Source of the DNA: Novosphingobium sp. SG919
GTDB lineage: Bacteria; Pseudomonadota; Alphaproteobacteria; Sphingomonadales; Sphingomonadaceae
Direction of reading: 5' to 3'
Assembly (NCBI RefSeq): GCF_012932495.1
Contig: NZ_JABCNG010000001.1
Coordinates: 2,170,001-2,234,000 of the forward strand
Length of the DNA: 64,000 nt
Positions 37,000-45,963 of this stretch are shown piece by piece. Position 1 is the stretch's first letter. Every line of letters begins with the position of its first letter. The notes beneath the pieces were generated by a model that had not been told where the DNA came from, made no database searches, and saw only the letters and a list, made by a program, of their open reading frames with translations. The position numbers and the translations under genes were made by a program.

Positions 37000-38721
37000 C
37001 TAGGCCCCACGCAGCGCCTCGGTCTCGGCCTCGTCCACTGCGTCTCCGGCGATCGCCACCTTGTAGACCGCTTGCGCTGCCTCGCGCGACACATAACCAT
37101 CGCGCACGTCTGCCAGCACCGCTGCGGGGTCGCGCTCCACCGCCCGGCCATAGCCCGCGCCGCCCGCGCCGCGCGCGATGGCGCGGTCTCCCACTGCTAC
37201 GGGCATGCGATAGGTGCCCACGCGCTTTTCCTCGGGCGTCCCGAGGCGCACGATCATCTCGTTGGTCTGCGGCTGTTCGCCGCCGGCCAGGGCCCAGGGC
37301 TTTTCCTTGGAGCGCTTGGTGATCGAGAGGAATTCGCCGTCCTGGGTGAAGCGAATCACTCGCTGCGTGCCCATGCCGCCGCGCTGCCGTCCGGCGCCGC
37401 CCGAATCCTGCTGGATTTCGAACTGCTCCATCATCATGCCGGTCTTCATCTCGATCACTTCGATCGGCGTGTTGCGCACCAGACTGCCGGAAATGTGGTT
37501 GGTGGCATTGATGCCGTCGAACCCGGCGCTGCCGCCCCAACCCACCGGCTCGTTGTTCGACACGGCGTACATCGCTTTGGTGATTGGGTCGGTACCAATC
37601 ATCATGAAGCCCAGCGTGTCCCCACCCGAACAGGCCGCGATGCGCTCGGGCATGCCCTGCGCCAGCGCCTTGTAGACCAGTTCCAGCGCCAGGTGGGCCG
37701 GCCACTGCGTGAACGTGGCGGCGGGATAGACCGCGTGGAACAGGTTGCCTTCGGGCGCGATCACCTGAAGCGCGCGGAACGAACCGGCGTTGTTGCGCTG
37801 CGCGGCCGACGTCAGGGACTTGAGCACGAACTTGCAGACCGTTTCGGTCAAGCCGATCGGAATGTTGATCGGCCCGCGCACCGCCGGCGACGAGCCCGAG
37901 AAATCGCAGGTCAGGCCATCGTCGTCGATCGTGACTTTCACGTGGATCGGCACCGGATCATCGGTGATGCCGTCGTCATCGACCACGTCGCTCGCTTCCC
38001 AGGTGCCGCGCGGCAATTCGGCCAGGGCGCGGCGGACCAGCGCATCGCTGGCCAGCTTGATGCGGGCGACCGCTTCGTCAAACGCGGCGCGGCCAAACTT
38101 GGCGAGCACGGCGTTGAGCCGTTCCACCCCGGTGCGCGTTGCCGCCACTTGCGCATCGAGATCGCCCATCACCGGGCCGGGCATGCGCGAATTGAACTTG
38201 ATAATGTCGATGATGTCCTTCACCGGCGCGCCATCCTTGTAGATGCGGGTGCCGGGAAAGATCAGGCCTTCCTGGTGCATGTCGGTGGAATCGAGCACAT
38301 AGCCCGGATCCTTGGCGCCCAGGTCCATCCAGTGCGCGCGGATGCAGGTATAGGCAAAGGGCTTGTCGTCCCCTGCGGCAAAGACCGGCGCAAACAGCGT
38401 GGCATCCAGCGCGTGCGCCGAATTCCAGTAGGGATAGTTCATGATGAAAATGTCGCCCGGACGCATCGTCTCGGCGCCGGCAAAGGCCACGCCCTTGCGG
38501 ATCGCATAATCATTGGCGCCGAGGAAAAACGCCAGGCCCGGCGCATCGGCGATCAGTTCCAGACCGGCGTCGTAGATCGAGATGCCGAAATCCAGGACCT
38601 CGTAGATCACGGGATTGAACGCGGTGCGGATCAGCGTGCGGCGCATTTCCTCTGCGGCCGAAACGAGATAGCTGCGGATGACTTCGATGGTGGCGCCATC
38701 GAGCGGTGCGGGCTGGTTCAC
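37000..38721 (-). CDS. hyuB: hydantoinase B / oxoprolinase-family subunit
   Basis: Protein of 573 residues of the HyuB family (N-methylhydantoinase B, oxoprolinase C-half, acetophenone carboxylase). Landmarks are the N-terminal RSYLVSAAEEMRRTLIRTAFNPVIYEVLDFG, GDIFIMNYPY near 110, CDFSGSSPAVRGPIN near 285 and the C-terminal QDSGGAGRQRGGMG. The GTG start at 38721 overlaps the hyuA stop (GTGA). With HyuA it forms an ATP-dependent amidohydrolase or carboxylase whose substrate is not fixed by sequence. Confidence 0.9.
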   Translation of the reverse strand: MNQPAPLDGATIEVIRSYLVSAAEEMRRTLIRTAFNPVIYEVLDFGISIYDAGLELIADAPGLAFFLGANDYAIRKGVAFAGAETMRPGDIFIMNYPYWNSAHALDATLFAPVFAAGDDKPFAYTCIRAHWMDLGAKDPGYVLDSTDMHQEGLIFPGTRIYKDGAPVKDIIDIIKFNSRMPGPVMGDLDAQVAATRTGVERLNAVLAKFGRAAFDEAVARIKLASDALVRRALAELPRGTWEASDVVDDDGITDDPVPIHVKVTIDDDGLTCDFSGSSPAVRGPINIPIGLTETVCKFVLKSLTSAAQRNNAGSFRALQVIAPEGNLFHAVYPAATFTQWPAHLALELVYKALAQGMPERIAACSGGDTLGFMMIGTDPITKAMYAVSNNEPVGWGGSAGFDGINATNHISGSLVRNTPIEVIEMKTGMMMEQFEIQQDSGGAGRQRGGMGTQRVIRFTQDGEFLSITKRSKEKPWALAGGEQPQTNEMIVRLGTPEEKRVGTYRMPVAVGDRAIARGAGGAGYGRAVERDPAAVLADVRDGYVSREAAQAVYKVAIAGDAVDEAETEALRGA

Positions 38722-40760
38722 GCGATCCCCCTGCTGGAGATGATCAGATGGCCGTATTCGTCCACGGCAACGGTCTGGTCGGAATGGATGACGGTGGTGG
38801 TCGTGCCCTCTTCCACGATGGCCGGGCCATCGAAGCGGTGGCCCGCGCCCAGACGCCCGCGTTCGTAGACGGTGAAGGCGGTGCGCTGGCGAAGCGCGAA
38901 GCAGAACGCATTGCGCGTGCCCGTGCTCGCCGCGCTGGTCGGACCTTGCGCCGTGGCGATCAACGGCAGCGTCGGCTTGGGCATCACCGCACTGGCGCGC
39001 ACCCGCAGCGTCACGATCTGCACCGGCCCGGCGATCGCATGGCCATAGCGTTCGCGATGCAGATCGTCGAAGCGGGTGCGCAGCGCGGCCAGATCCTCGC
39101 CTTCGCCCAGTTCGATTTCCAGCGCATGCTCCTGCCCAGCATAGCGACATTCCACCAGGCGCAGGTAGCGGCGCTCGGTGTTGCTGCCGGTCTGGCCTTC
39201 AAGCTGTCCGCGCGCTTCTTCCACAAGTGTTGCAAACTTCGCTTCGATCGCCTCTCGCGCGGCGGGTTCGAGTAGGCGCAGTTCGGTCAGCGCCACATCG
39301 GTGACGATGTCCGACATCAGCATGCCCCAGGCCGAGAAGACTGCCGGGGATTGCGGCACGATCAGTTCGGCGTTCATCACCTCGCGCGCGATGAGCGGGG
39401 CGATCATCGGCCCGGCGCCGCCGAACGCCAGCATCGAGAAGTCGCGCGGATCGCGGCCCCGCTCCACGGTGATTTCGCGAATGGCGCCAGCGGTGCGGGC
39501 CACCAGCACGTCGAAGATGCCGGCGGCAGCGCGGTCGATATCGATGCCGAGCGGCGTGGCGACGCGATCCTGCATGCCCTGGCGCGCGGCCGGCACGTCA
39601 AGGTCCACGGTGCCGCCCAGGAACCTCGCGGGATCGAGGAAGCCCAGGATCAGCGCGGCGTCGGTGGTGGTGGGCTCCTGCCCGCCCCGGCCATAGGCGA
39701 TGGGCCCGGGCTGAGAGCCTGCGCTTTGCGGCCCCACCTGGAGAAGGCCTTCCTGCACCCAGGCAATCGAACCGCCGCCCGCACCGATACAGCGGATGTC
39801 GAAGATCGGGATCAGGGCCGGCAGGTCGGCCAGCGGCGCCTCGTGCATGACCAGCGGCTCGCCATCCTCGATCACCGCGGCATCGAGCGAGGTGCCACCA
39901 TAATCGAGCGTCAGCACCCGGTTGCGTCCGATCGCCCGCGCCAGCTGGCCCGCGCCGATCAGCCCACCCGCCGGCCCCGACAGCACGGTGTAGATCGGCG
40001 CCTGGCGCGCGGTCTGCGCGGTCATTGCGCCGCCGGCAGACCGCATGATCAGCAGTTTGCCCGCAAAGCCCGCATCGACCAGCCCGCTTTCCAGCCGGCC
40101 GACATAGTCGTTGAAGATCGGGTTGATATAGGCATCGACCACGGCGGTCGCCGTGCGTTCGTACTCGCGATATTCGCGGGTGATCGCGCTGGAGGCCGAG
40201 ACCGCCAGTTGCGGATAGGCCGCGCGGATCAGCGCCGCCGCGCGTGCCTCGTGCGCGGGATTGCGATAGCTGTGCAGGAAGCAGATCGCCACCGAGCGAA
40301 TGCCGGCCTCCACCAGCAGGCGCGCCGCATCGAGCACGGCGGCTTCGTCCAGCGGCTCGATCTCCATGCCCTGCGCATCGATCCGCCCGCCCACGCCATG
40401 GCGGTGCCGGCGCGCCACGATGCTGGGCGCGTGCTGATAGCGATAGTCGTACATCGAAGCGGCGGGCACATCGGCGCGGCCGATTTCGAAGATGTCGCGA
40501 AAGCCGGCATTGGTGATGATGCCGGTTTCCACGCCGCGCCGCTCGATCACGGCGTTGAGGCCGAGCGTGGTGCCGTGCACGAACAGCTCCGTATCCGACA
40601 GCGCCACGCCCAGCCGGTCGAGCGCGGCCAGTACCCCGCGCACGGGTTCATCGGGCGTGGTCGATGCCTTGGCCAGCCGGGTCGTGCCGGTTTCGGAATC
40701 GAACAGGATCGAATCCACAAATGTGCCGCCGATATCGACTGCCACACGAAATCTCTTCAT
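38718..40760 (-). CDS. hyuA: hydantoinase A / oxoprolinase-family ATPase subunit
   Basis: ATP-binding subunit of 680 residues with an ASKHA fold: the N-terminal phosphate loop VAVDIGGTFVDSILF, the HGTTLGLNAVIERRG segment near 64, the second phosphate loop LTLDYGGTSLDAAVI near 285, and AFGGAGPMIAPLIA near 445. It probably activates a cyclic amide or ketone by phosphorylation for the HyuB half. The longer frame upstream is rejected because MKRFRVAVDIGG is the family N-terminus. It is divergent from the NCS1 permease, which may import the substrate. Confidence 0.9.
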   Translation of the reverse strand: MKRFRVAVDIGGTFVDSILFDSETGTTRLAKASTTPDEPVRGVLAALDRLGVALSDTELFVHGTTLGLNAVIERRGVETGIITNAGFRDIFEIGRADVPAASMYDYRYQHAPSIVARRHRHGVGGRIDAQGMEIEPLDEAAVLDAARLLVEAGIRSVAICFLHSYRNPAHEARAAALIRAAYPQLAVSASSAITREYREYERTATAVVDAYINPIFNDYVGRLESGLVDAGFAGKLLIMRSAGGAMTAQTARQAPIYTVLSGPAGGLIGAGQLARAIGRNRVLTLDYGGTSLDAAVIEDGEPLVMHEAPLADLPALIPIFDIRCIGAGGGSIAWVQEGLLQVGPQSAGSQPGPIAYGRGGQEPTTTDAALILGFLDPARFLGGTVDLDVPAARQGMQDRVATPLGIDIDRAAAGIFDVLVARTAGAIREITVERGRDPRDFSMLAFGGAGPMIAPLIAREVMNAELIVPQSPAVFSAWGMLMSDIVTDVALTELRLLEPAAREAIEAKFATLVEEARGQLEGQTGSNTERRYLRLVECRYAGQEHALEIELGEGEDLAALRTRFDDLHRERYGHAIAGPVQIVTLRVRASAVMPKPTLPLIATAQGPTSAASTGTRNAFCFALRQRTAFTVYERGRLGAGHRFDGPAIVEEGTTTTVIHSDQTVAVDEYGHLIISSRGIA

Positions 40761-40955
40761 GCACGCGCTTCCCGGATCTGGATGAATCCCTCGAATGCCG
40801 CGATGATATTGCGCAAACGGACCAAGAAGCGCCGATGTCGTTGCATCTGACGCAAGACCCGCTGCCCACCCTTGCCGCGGCCCACGCATCTGACACGATC
40901 GGGGGCACTATTCCCTTGGCCGGCCATGCTTTGGCGGCCGCCGGAGATCGATCGA

Positions 40956-42266
40956 ATGCCCATGTTGAAGAGGATTGCCAGCATCGTCGAGCGCAATCCC
41001 GAGCGTCCCCCCGAAGCCGGCGCGCTGCGCAGCTGGCCGTTCCTGACCATGGTCCTGGTCGGGGTTTCGATTTCCGTGCCGTTCTTCGCGTTCGGCGGCA
41101 CGCTGGGGCAACACGCCGATTTCCCGACCGTGGCCGCCGGCATCGTCATCGCCAGCGCGCTGCTGGGCCTGTGGGGCGTGATCACCGGGCATATCGGGCT
41201 GGTGGCGCGGCTGCCCACGGCGATGATCATCCAGCGCACGTTCGGACGGCACGGGTCGATCGCCATCGTGGCGATGATGGTGCTTTCCTCGTTCTGCTGG
41301 TTCGGGCTGCAGACGCAAATCCTGGTCAAGAGCCTGGCGGCCATCCTGCGGACGCAACTGAGCTATCAGCTCGACGAGCGGATCGGCGTGGTCCTGGTCG
41401 GCGCGCTGATCGCCTCGACCGCCGTGATCGGCGTCAAAGCCATGGGCAAAGTCGCGGTGGTCAGCGTGCCGCTGCTGCTCCTGGCCACGCTCGTGCCGCT
41501 CGGGATCGGGCTGGATCGCCACGGTCTGGGGCCGCTCCTGGCGATCCGCCCGATAGCCGAGCCCATGGGCCTGGGCATGATCGTGTCCACCGTGATCGGC
41601 GCCGAAGTGTTCGGCTGCTCGATCAACCCCGATCTCAGCCGCTTTCTCAAGACCTCGCGCGACAACGTGACGGCGATGACGATCAACTATGCCGTGGCCT
41701 TCCCGCTGCTGCTGATCCTGGCCGCCGCGCTGGGCACGATCTACAACAACGCCGATCTTGTCGCGACGATGCTGGCGGCGGGCATTGCCCTGCCCGGCAG
41801 CCTGGTCATCATCCTCGCCACCTGGACCAGCAACGACAAGAACCTCTATGCCTCGGCACTGGCGCTTTCGGCGCTGTTCCCGAAAGTGGAACGCTGGCAA
41901 TTGGCAGCCCTCGCCGGCATTCTCGGCACATGCCTCGCGGCCGCCGACATTCTCGGCCATTTCATCGTCATGCTCACGTTCATGGGCCTGCTGATCGCGC
42001 CCATGTCGGGCGTCTATGTCGCCGATTTCCTGCTGCGCCGCAGCCGCTACACCGACGTCGACGCGCCGGTGCCCGCGTTCCGCGTGCGACAGCTGCTGGC
42101 CTGGCTGTTCGGCATTGCCGTCGGCGTTTCCACGCTGCCGGTGGCCAATGTCGGCCTGGGTCTTGCGGAAATCACCCACGCCCCCACCATCGATGCCCTG
42201 CTGGCCGCGATGGTGTTTCTGTTCGCAGCCGATCGCGTGTCCCGCGCGCGGCCGGCCATCGCCTGA
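40956..42266 (+). CDS. NCS1-family (purine/cytosine/hydantoin-type) permease
   Basis: Integral membrane protein of about 436 residues with roughly 12 hydrophobic segments (for example FLTMVLVGVSISVPFFAFGG, GVVLVGALIASTAVIGV, AFPLLLILAAALGTIY). The pattern is that of the CodB/Mhp1 nucleobase-cation symporters, with NPDLSRFLKT near 225 in the region used for substrate binding. GGAG precedes the ATG by nine bases. It diverges from hyuAB, and because Mhp1-type NCS1 members carry hydantoins, uptake of a hydantoin or similar ring for HyuAB is likely. Confidence 0.87.
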   Translation: MPMLKRIASIVERNPERPPEAGALRSWPFLTMVLVGVSISVPFFAFGGTLGQHADFPTVAAGIVIASALLGLWGVITGHIGLVARLPTAMIIQRTFGRHGSIAIVAMMVLSSFCWFGLQTQILVKSLAAILRTQLSYQLDERIGVVLVGALIASTAVIGVKAMGKVAVVSVPLLLLATLVPLGIGLDRHGLGPLLAIRPIAEPMGLGMIVSTVIGAEVFGCSINPDLSRFLKTSRDNVTAMTINYAVAFPLLLILAAALGTIYNNADLVATMLAAGIALPGSLVIILATWTSNDKNLYASALALSALFPKVERWQLAALAGILGTCLAAADILGHFIVMLTFMGLLIAPMSGVYVADFLLRRSRYTDVDAPVPAFRVRQLLAWLFGIAVGVSTLPVANVGLGLAEITHAPTIDALLAAMVFLFAADRVSRARPAIA

Positions 42267-42282
42267 CCATCACGGAGCGACC

Positions 42283-42657
42283 ATGACCAGCACGCAAAGC
42301 CCCATCGCCCGCATGTTCGCGTGGTGGAACGAAGCCTATCGCCAAGACGCCTTCACGCCGGCCGGCTTTGCGCAGCACTTCACCGAAGATGCGCCGTTCC
42401 TGGTCGATGGCGGTCTGCGCGGCACCGGGCCCACAGAAATCAGCGCCCATTTCGCCCGTATCCGCCAGGCAACCGATACGGTGGAATTGCAGCCGCCCAT
42501 CGCCTTGCTCAGCGACGAGACGCAGGGCTTCGTCCACTATCGCTGCACCTTCACCGCCGACGGCCTCGCCGGTTCGGAAGTCTGCATGGCCCACGCGCGC
42601 TTCCGCGACGGCAGGATCGCGCGCTTCGAAGTGATGGGCCGACCCGAGGAGAACTGA
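42283..42657 (+). CDS. SnoaL-like (NTF2-fold) protein
   Basis: Protein of 124 residues with the SnoaL/NTF2 pattern: RMFAWWNEAYRQDAFTPAGFAQHFTEDAPFLVDGGLRGTGP, then GSEVCMAHARFRDGRIARFEVMGRPEE. GGAG lies six bases before the ATG, and the gene follows the NCS1 permease by 16 bases, so they form an operon. It may be a small ring-processing enzyme for the imported compound; no catalytic residue set can be assigned. Confidence 0.82.
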   Translation: MTSTQSPIARMFAWWNEAYRQDAFTPAGFAQHFTEDAPFLVDGGLRGTGPTEISAHFARIRQATDTVELQPPIALLSDETQGFVHYRCTFTADGLAGSEVCMAHARFRDGRIARFEVMGRPEEN

Positions 42658-42671
42658 CGGCGCGCCCGCGA

Positions 42672-43604
42672 TTACATCAGCGGCGCCAGATACTTCTGGG
42701 CATCGGCCGCGGTGCGCAGCGGGTCGGTCGGCACGTCGTATTCCACGAAGAAGTGCGCGACTCCCGCGCGTTCGGCCGCCGGGATGATCCTGCGGAAATC
42801 CACCAGCCCCGTGCCGGGATCACGCACGCTGCCGTCGGCGGCAATGTCCTTCATGTGAACCATGCGGAACCGACCCGGATTCCGCGCGAAATAGCCGCGC
42901 ACATCCACCCGGGCCTTGGTTGCCCAGGCCAGGTCGAGTTCGAACTTCAGCCTGGCCGGGTCGGTCTCTTTCAGGATCAGGTCGTAGGGCACATCGCCGC
43001 CCAGCTTGCGGAATTCCTGGTCATGATTGTGGTAGGCCAGCTGGAACCCGCGATCGTGCGCGGCATCGGCGGCGCGGTTGAGCGCGGCAATCAGCTGCTT
43101 GATCTGCGCCAGCGATTGCAGCTGCGATGGCCAGGTGATCTGCCAGGTGATGTATTTCTGTCCAAGCGGGCCGGCCTGCTTGGCGCAGGCATCGATCAAT
43201 CCCTCAACACGGGTGAAATCGAAGGCTTCGATGAACTTGCGCTCGAACGTCGCCCGGTCGATCCGGCCGGCCACGCCATCGTCGAACACTTCGTAGAGGC
43301 CCGGCGGCATGATGTGCTGCGAGGGCGAGACCAGGCCGTGCCGGTCGAACACCGCGCGCACGAATGCGGGGTCGCGTCCGAAGCTGCCCAGCGTCTCGAC
43401 TTCGCGATAGCCCATCGCCGCCACTTTGGCGATCGTGCCTTCGAAGTCGGCATCGAGCAGGGTCATCAGGGTATAGAGCTGGATGCCCAGCGGGCGCCGC
43501 GGCGGGCGAGCCAGCGTCGCACCGCCGCCCAGCAAGGCCGCCGCTCCCACTGCGGCAGTCCCGCCGATCAGGCTGCGGCGCGACATCGCGAAGGGGTTCA
43601 TCAT
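42672..43604 (-). CDS. Tat-exported TIM-barrel sugar isomerase/epimerase-like protein
   Basis: Protein of 310 residues with a twin-arginine signal (SRRSLIGGTAAVGAAALLGG) and an AP-endonuclease-2/xylose-isomerase-like barrel: LGIQLYTLMTLLDADFEGTI, then YHNHDQEF near 190 and KFELDLAWATKA, VHMKDI, the metal-binding His/Glu/Asp positions. The start overlaps the GMC oxidoreductase stop (ATGA). In clusters with GMC and Gdh3 genes such proteins process 3-keto sugars (hydrolysis, elimination or epimerisation). It is the last gene of the minus-strand operon starting with the TonB receptor. Confidence 0.87.
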   Translation of the reverse strand: MMNPFAMSRRSLIGGTAAVGAAALLGGGATLARPPRRPLGIQLYTLMTLLDADFEGTIAKVAAMGYREVETLGSFGRDPAFVRAVFDRHGLVSPSQHIMPPGLYEVFDDGVAGRIDRATFERKFIEAFDFTRVEGLIDACAKQAGPLGQKYITWQITWPSQLQSLAQIKQLIAALNRAADAAHDRGFQLAYHNHDQEFRKLGGDVPYDLILKETDPARLKFELDLAWATKARVDVRGYFARNPGRFRMVHMKDIAADGSVRDPGTGLVDFRRIIPAAERAGVAHFFVEYDVPTDPLRTAADAQKYLAPLM

Positions 43605-45286
43605 AGCGCTCCTTGCTTCATCTGGTCCGCGGCAAAGGCAGCGGCGCGCGCGGTCAGCGCCATATAAGTCAGCGACGGGTTCTGTGCGGCCGAAGCGGTC
43701 ATGCAGGCACCATCGGTCACAAAGACGTTGGCCGCGTCGTGGCAGCGGTTGTGCGCATCGAGCACGGCCTGCGCCGGATCGGCCCCCATGCGCGCGGTAC
43801 CCATTTCGTGGATGGCCAGGCCGCCGGGCCCAAGGTCGGCGCTGGTGACGATGTCGGTGCCGCCCGCGCACTCCAGCATGGCCTTGGCCTCGACCGCCAT
43901 GTCCTGGGCCATGGCATGCTCGTTGGCGTGCCAAGTAAATGCCACGTCGAGCAGTGGGCGGCCCCAGCGATCCAGTTCCTTGCCCAGCGTGGCGCGGTTG
44001 TCGGCATAGGGCATGCATTCGCCCATCGCGCCGATGAACATCTGCCACGGCCCCGGCGTACGCAGCCGGTGCTTGAGCGCAGGGCCGATGTCCTCGCCCT
44101 CGCCGCCGCGCGTCCACATCTGGCGCGAGGCGCTGCCCTGATAGCCATAGCCGCGCCGGAACGGCCGCTCATCCGCGCCGCCCTGGCCCGACAGGTTCTG
44201 GAAGCGGGGAATGTAGATGCCGCTCGGGCGATTGCCCAAGGGCATGCGGTCGGTAAAGCCGGGGATCGTCGCCAGGCCGAACGGCCCCATGACATGATCC
44301 ATCAGATAGCGGCCGAGCGCGTCGGACCGGTTGGCGAAACTGCGCCCGCTGGCAGGATCGAGCGAGTTGAGCAGGATCTGCGTCGTCCCCAACGTGGAGG
44401 CGTTGAGGAACACCACGCGCGCGCCCAGCGTCGTGCGCGCCTTGGTCTTGGCGTCGATCACCCGCACGCCGGTCGCCCGCCTTGTCGCGGGATCATAGAC
44501 CAGCGAATCGACGATAGCATCGGTCATGATCTTGAGCCGGCCGGTGGCGCGCGCGGCGGGCAGCGTGGAACTTTCGCTGCTGAAATAGGATCCCGTCGAA
44601 CAGCCGCGAATGCACGGGCCGCAATAGTGGCAGGGCTGGCGATCGCCGAGCGGCCGGGTGAGCACGGCGCTGCGCTCGTTGATCATCGGGCGCCCGGCGA
44701 ACTTCTCGGCAAGGACCGCCTTCACATGCTCTTCCACGCAATTCATGCCGTGCGCGGGCATGAACTCGCCATCGGGCAGCGTGGCAATACCGTCGCGGTC
44801 GCCGTTGACGCCGATGAAGCGTTCGACATGCGCGTACCATGGCGCCAGATCGTCGTAGGTAATCGGCCAGGCGATGCCATGCCCGTCACGCCCGGCCTCG
44901 CTGAAGTTCAGCGGGCTGAGGCGGAACGACGCGCGGCCCCAGGTGATCGAACGGCCGCCCAGATGATAGCCGCGAATCCAGGCGAATTCGGCATCCGGGT
45001 GCGTCGCATAGGGATTGTCGACGTCATCGACGAACCAGTGGTCGTTGGCATCCGAAAGCCCGGCCAGTCGCGATTGCACCGGCTTGCGCGCGGCATAGCG
45101 GCGGCGGTCGCCAAAGCCGCGATAGGGCAGCTGAAACGGCGCGAGATGTTCGGTGATATAATCGGTGCCGGCCTCCACATGGCGCCCGCGCTCCAGCAGC
45201 AAGACCGAAAAACCACGCTCGGTCAGCTCCTTGGCGGCCCAGCCACCCGAAATGCCGGAACCGACGACGATGACGTCCGCGTCCAT
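43601..45286 (-). CDS. GMC-type flavin oxidoreductase, glucoside 3-dehydrogenase-like
   Basis: FAD enzyme of 561 residues. GSGISGG at 9-15 is the dinucleotide fold, GGRSITWGRASFRLS near 115 the GMC signature, and GTARMGADP near 498 and NPSLTYMAL near 537 the C-terminal substrate-site motifs. A cysteine-rich stretch PCHYCGPCIRGC near 215 resembles the Fe-S ligands described in FAD-glucose/glucoside dehydrogenase alpha subunits. It has no signal peptide; the partner Gdh3 protein has a twin-arginine signal and may carry it across the membrane. The start ATG shares one base with the partner gene's stop. Confidence 0.88.
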   Translation of the reverse strand: MDADVIVVGSGISGGWAAKELTERGFSVLLLERGRHVEAGTDYITEHLAPFQLPYRGFGDRRRYAARKPVQSRLAGLSDANDHWFVDDVDNPYATHPDAEFAWIRGYHLGGRSITWGRASFRLSPLNFSEAGRDGHGIAWPITYDDLAPWYAHVERFIGVNGDRDGIATLPDGEFMPAHGMNCVEEHVKAVLAEKFAGRPMINERSAVLTRPLGDRQPCHYCGPCIRGCSTGSYFSSESSTLPAARATGRLKIMTDAIVDSLVYDPATRRATGVRVIDAKTKARTTLGARVVFLNASTLGTTQILLNSLDPASGRSFANRSDALGRYLMDHVMGPFGLATIPGFTDRMPLGNRPSGIYIPRFQNLSGQGGADERPFRRGYGYQGSASRQMWTRGGEGEDIGPALKHRLRTPGPWQMFIGAMGECMPYADNRATLGKELDRWGRPLLDVAFTWHANEHAMAQDMAVEAKAMLECAGGTDIVTSADLGPGGLAIHEMGTARMGADPAQAVLDAHNRCHDAANVFVTDGACMTASAAQNPSLTYMALTARAAAFAADQMKQGAL

Positions 45287-45906
45287 CACGCCGCTCCCTT
45301 CGCCGCAGGGGCGATCGCCGGCGGCGCGGCATCGGCGGCGCGCGGCCCCGGATCAAGCGAGAGCGAAATGCCCCAGACGTTGAGCGCGGGCGCCCGCCCG
45401 CCCGCGCCAAATGCGGCGCAGGCGTCATAGGCGCCAGGCACAAGATTGAGATCCAGCTCCTCGGTCGCGCCGATCTCGCTGGTGTAATAGCCATAGACGG
45501 TCAGCTTGCGCAGCGTCGGCGCCTTGAACCGCCGCCCGTCGTAAAGCGCCACGGCCGGATCGCCCCCGGCCGCGAACGCTGCCATGACGAGATCCAGCTC
45601 GGCATCGCAGCGGCGCTGTTCCTCCGGGCTCATCCAGTGCTGGTGCATCATCTCGATAAAGCCGGTAACCCCGGCTTCCTTTGCCCCCCGCGTGGTGTCG
45701 GCCGGAATGATCAGGTCCACCAGGCGATCGAGCGCCGCATGGCGCGCAGGCGCAAAGGGGGTGTAGGCCGGCGGCGCCAAGGCAGAGGGGGCCGCATCGG
45801 CCGCCATGGCATGATGGTCATGCCCCGCCATCGCCCGCGCCGCGCCGGGCGCAACCAGCGCCGCGGCGGCAATCCATTTGAGCGTTTCTCTACGATGCAA
45901 CGGCAA
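45286..45906 (-). CDS. gluconate 2-dehydrogenase subunit 3 family protein
   Basis: Protein of 206 residues with a twin-arginine-like leader (HRRETLKWIAAAALVAPG), a His-rich patch (GHDHHAM) just after it, and the Gdh3 domain (LDRLVDLIIPADTTRGAKEAGVTGFIEMMHQHW, later TVYGYYTSEIGATEEL). It is the small subunit or export escort of the GMC dehydrogenase, to which it is translationally coupled (TGATG). Together they oxidise sugars or glycosides in the periplasm and pass electrons to a cytochrome or quinone; no cytochrome gene is seen nearby. Confidence 0.88.
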   Translation of the reverse strand: MPLHRRETLKWIAAAALVAPGAARAMAGHDHHAMAADAAPSALAPPAYTPFAPARHAALDRLVDLIIPADTTRGAKEAGVTGFIEMMHQHWMSPEEQRRCDAELDLVMAAFAAGGDPAVALYDGRRFKAPTLRKLTVYGYYTSEIGATEELDLNLVPGAYDACAAFGAGGRAPALNVWGISLSLDPGPRAADAAPPAIAPAAKGAA

Positions 45907-45920
45907 TACTCTGCTGGGGG

Positions 45921-45954
45921 AAAAGGCCGGCGGCGGGGAAAACCACCGCCGGCC
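45921..45954 (-). terminator. hairpin between the TonB receptor and the Gdh3 gene
   Basis: GGCCGGCGG arms (with three further near-pairs) around a short T-rich loop, followed on the minus strand by TTTT. It sits in the 57-base gap after the receptor stop. It would end part of the transcripts and allow fewer copies of the downstream dehydrogenase mRNA. Confidence 0.65.
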
Positions 45955-45963
45955 CGAACCCGA

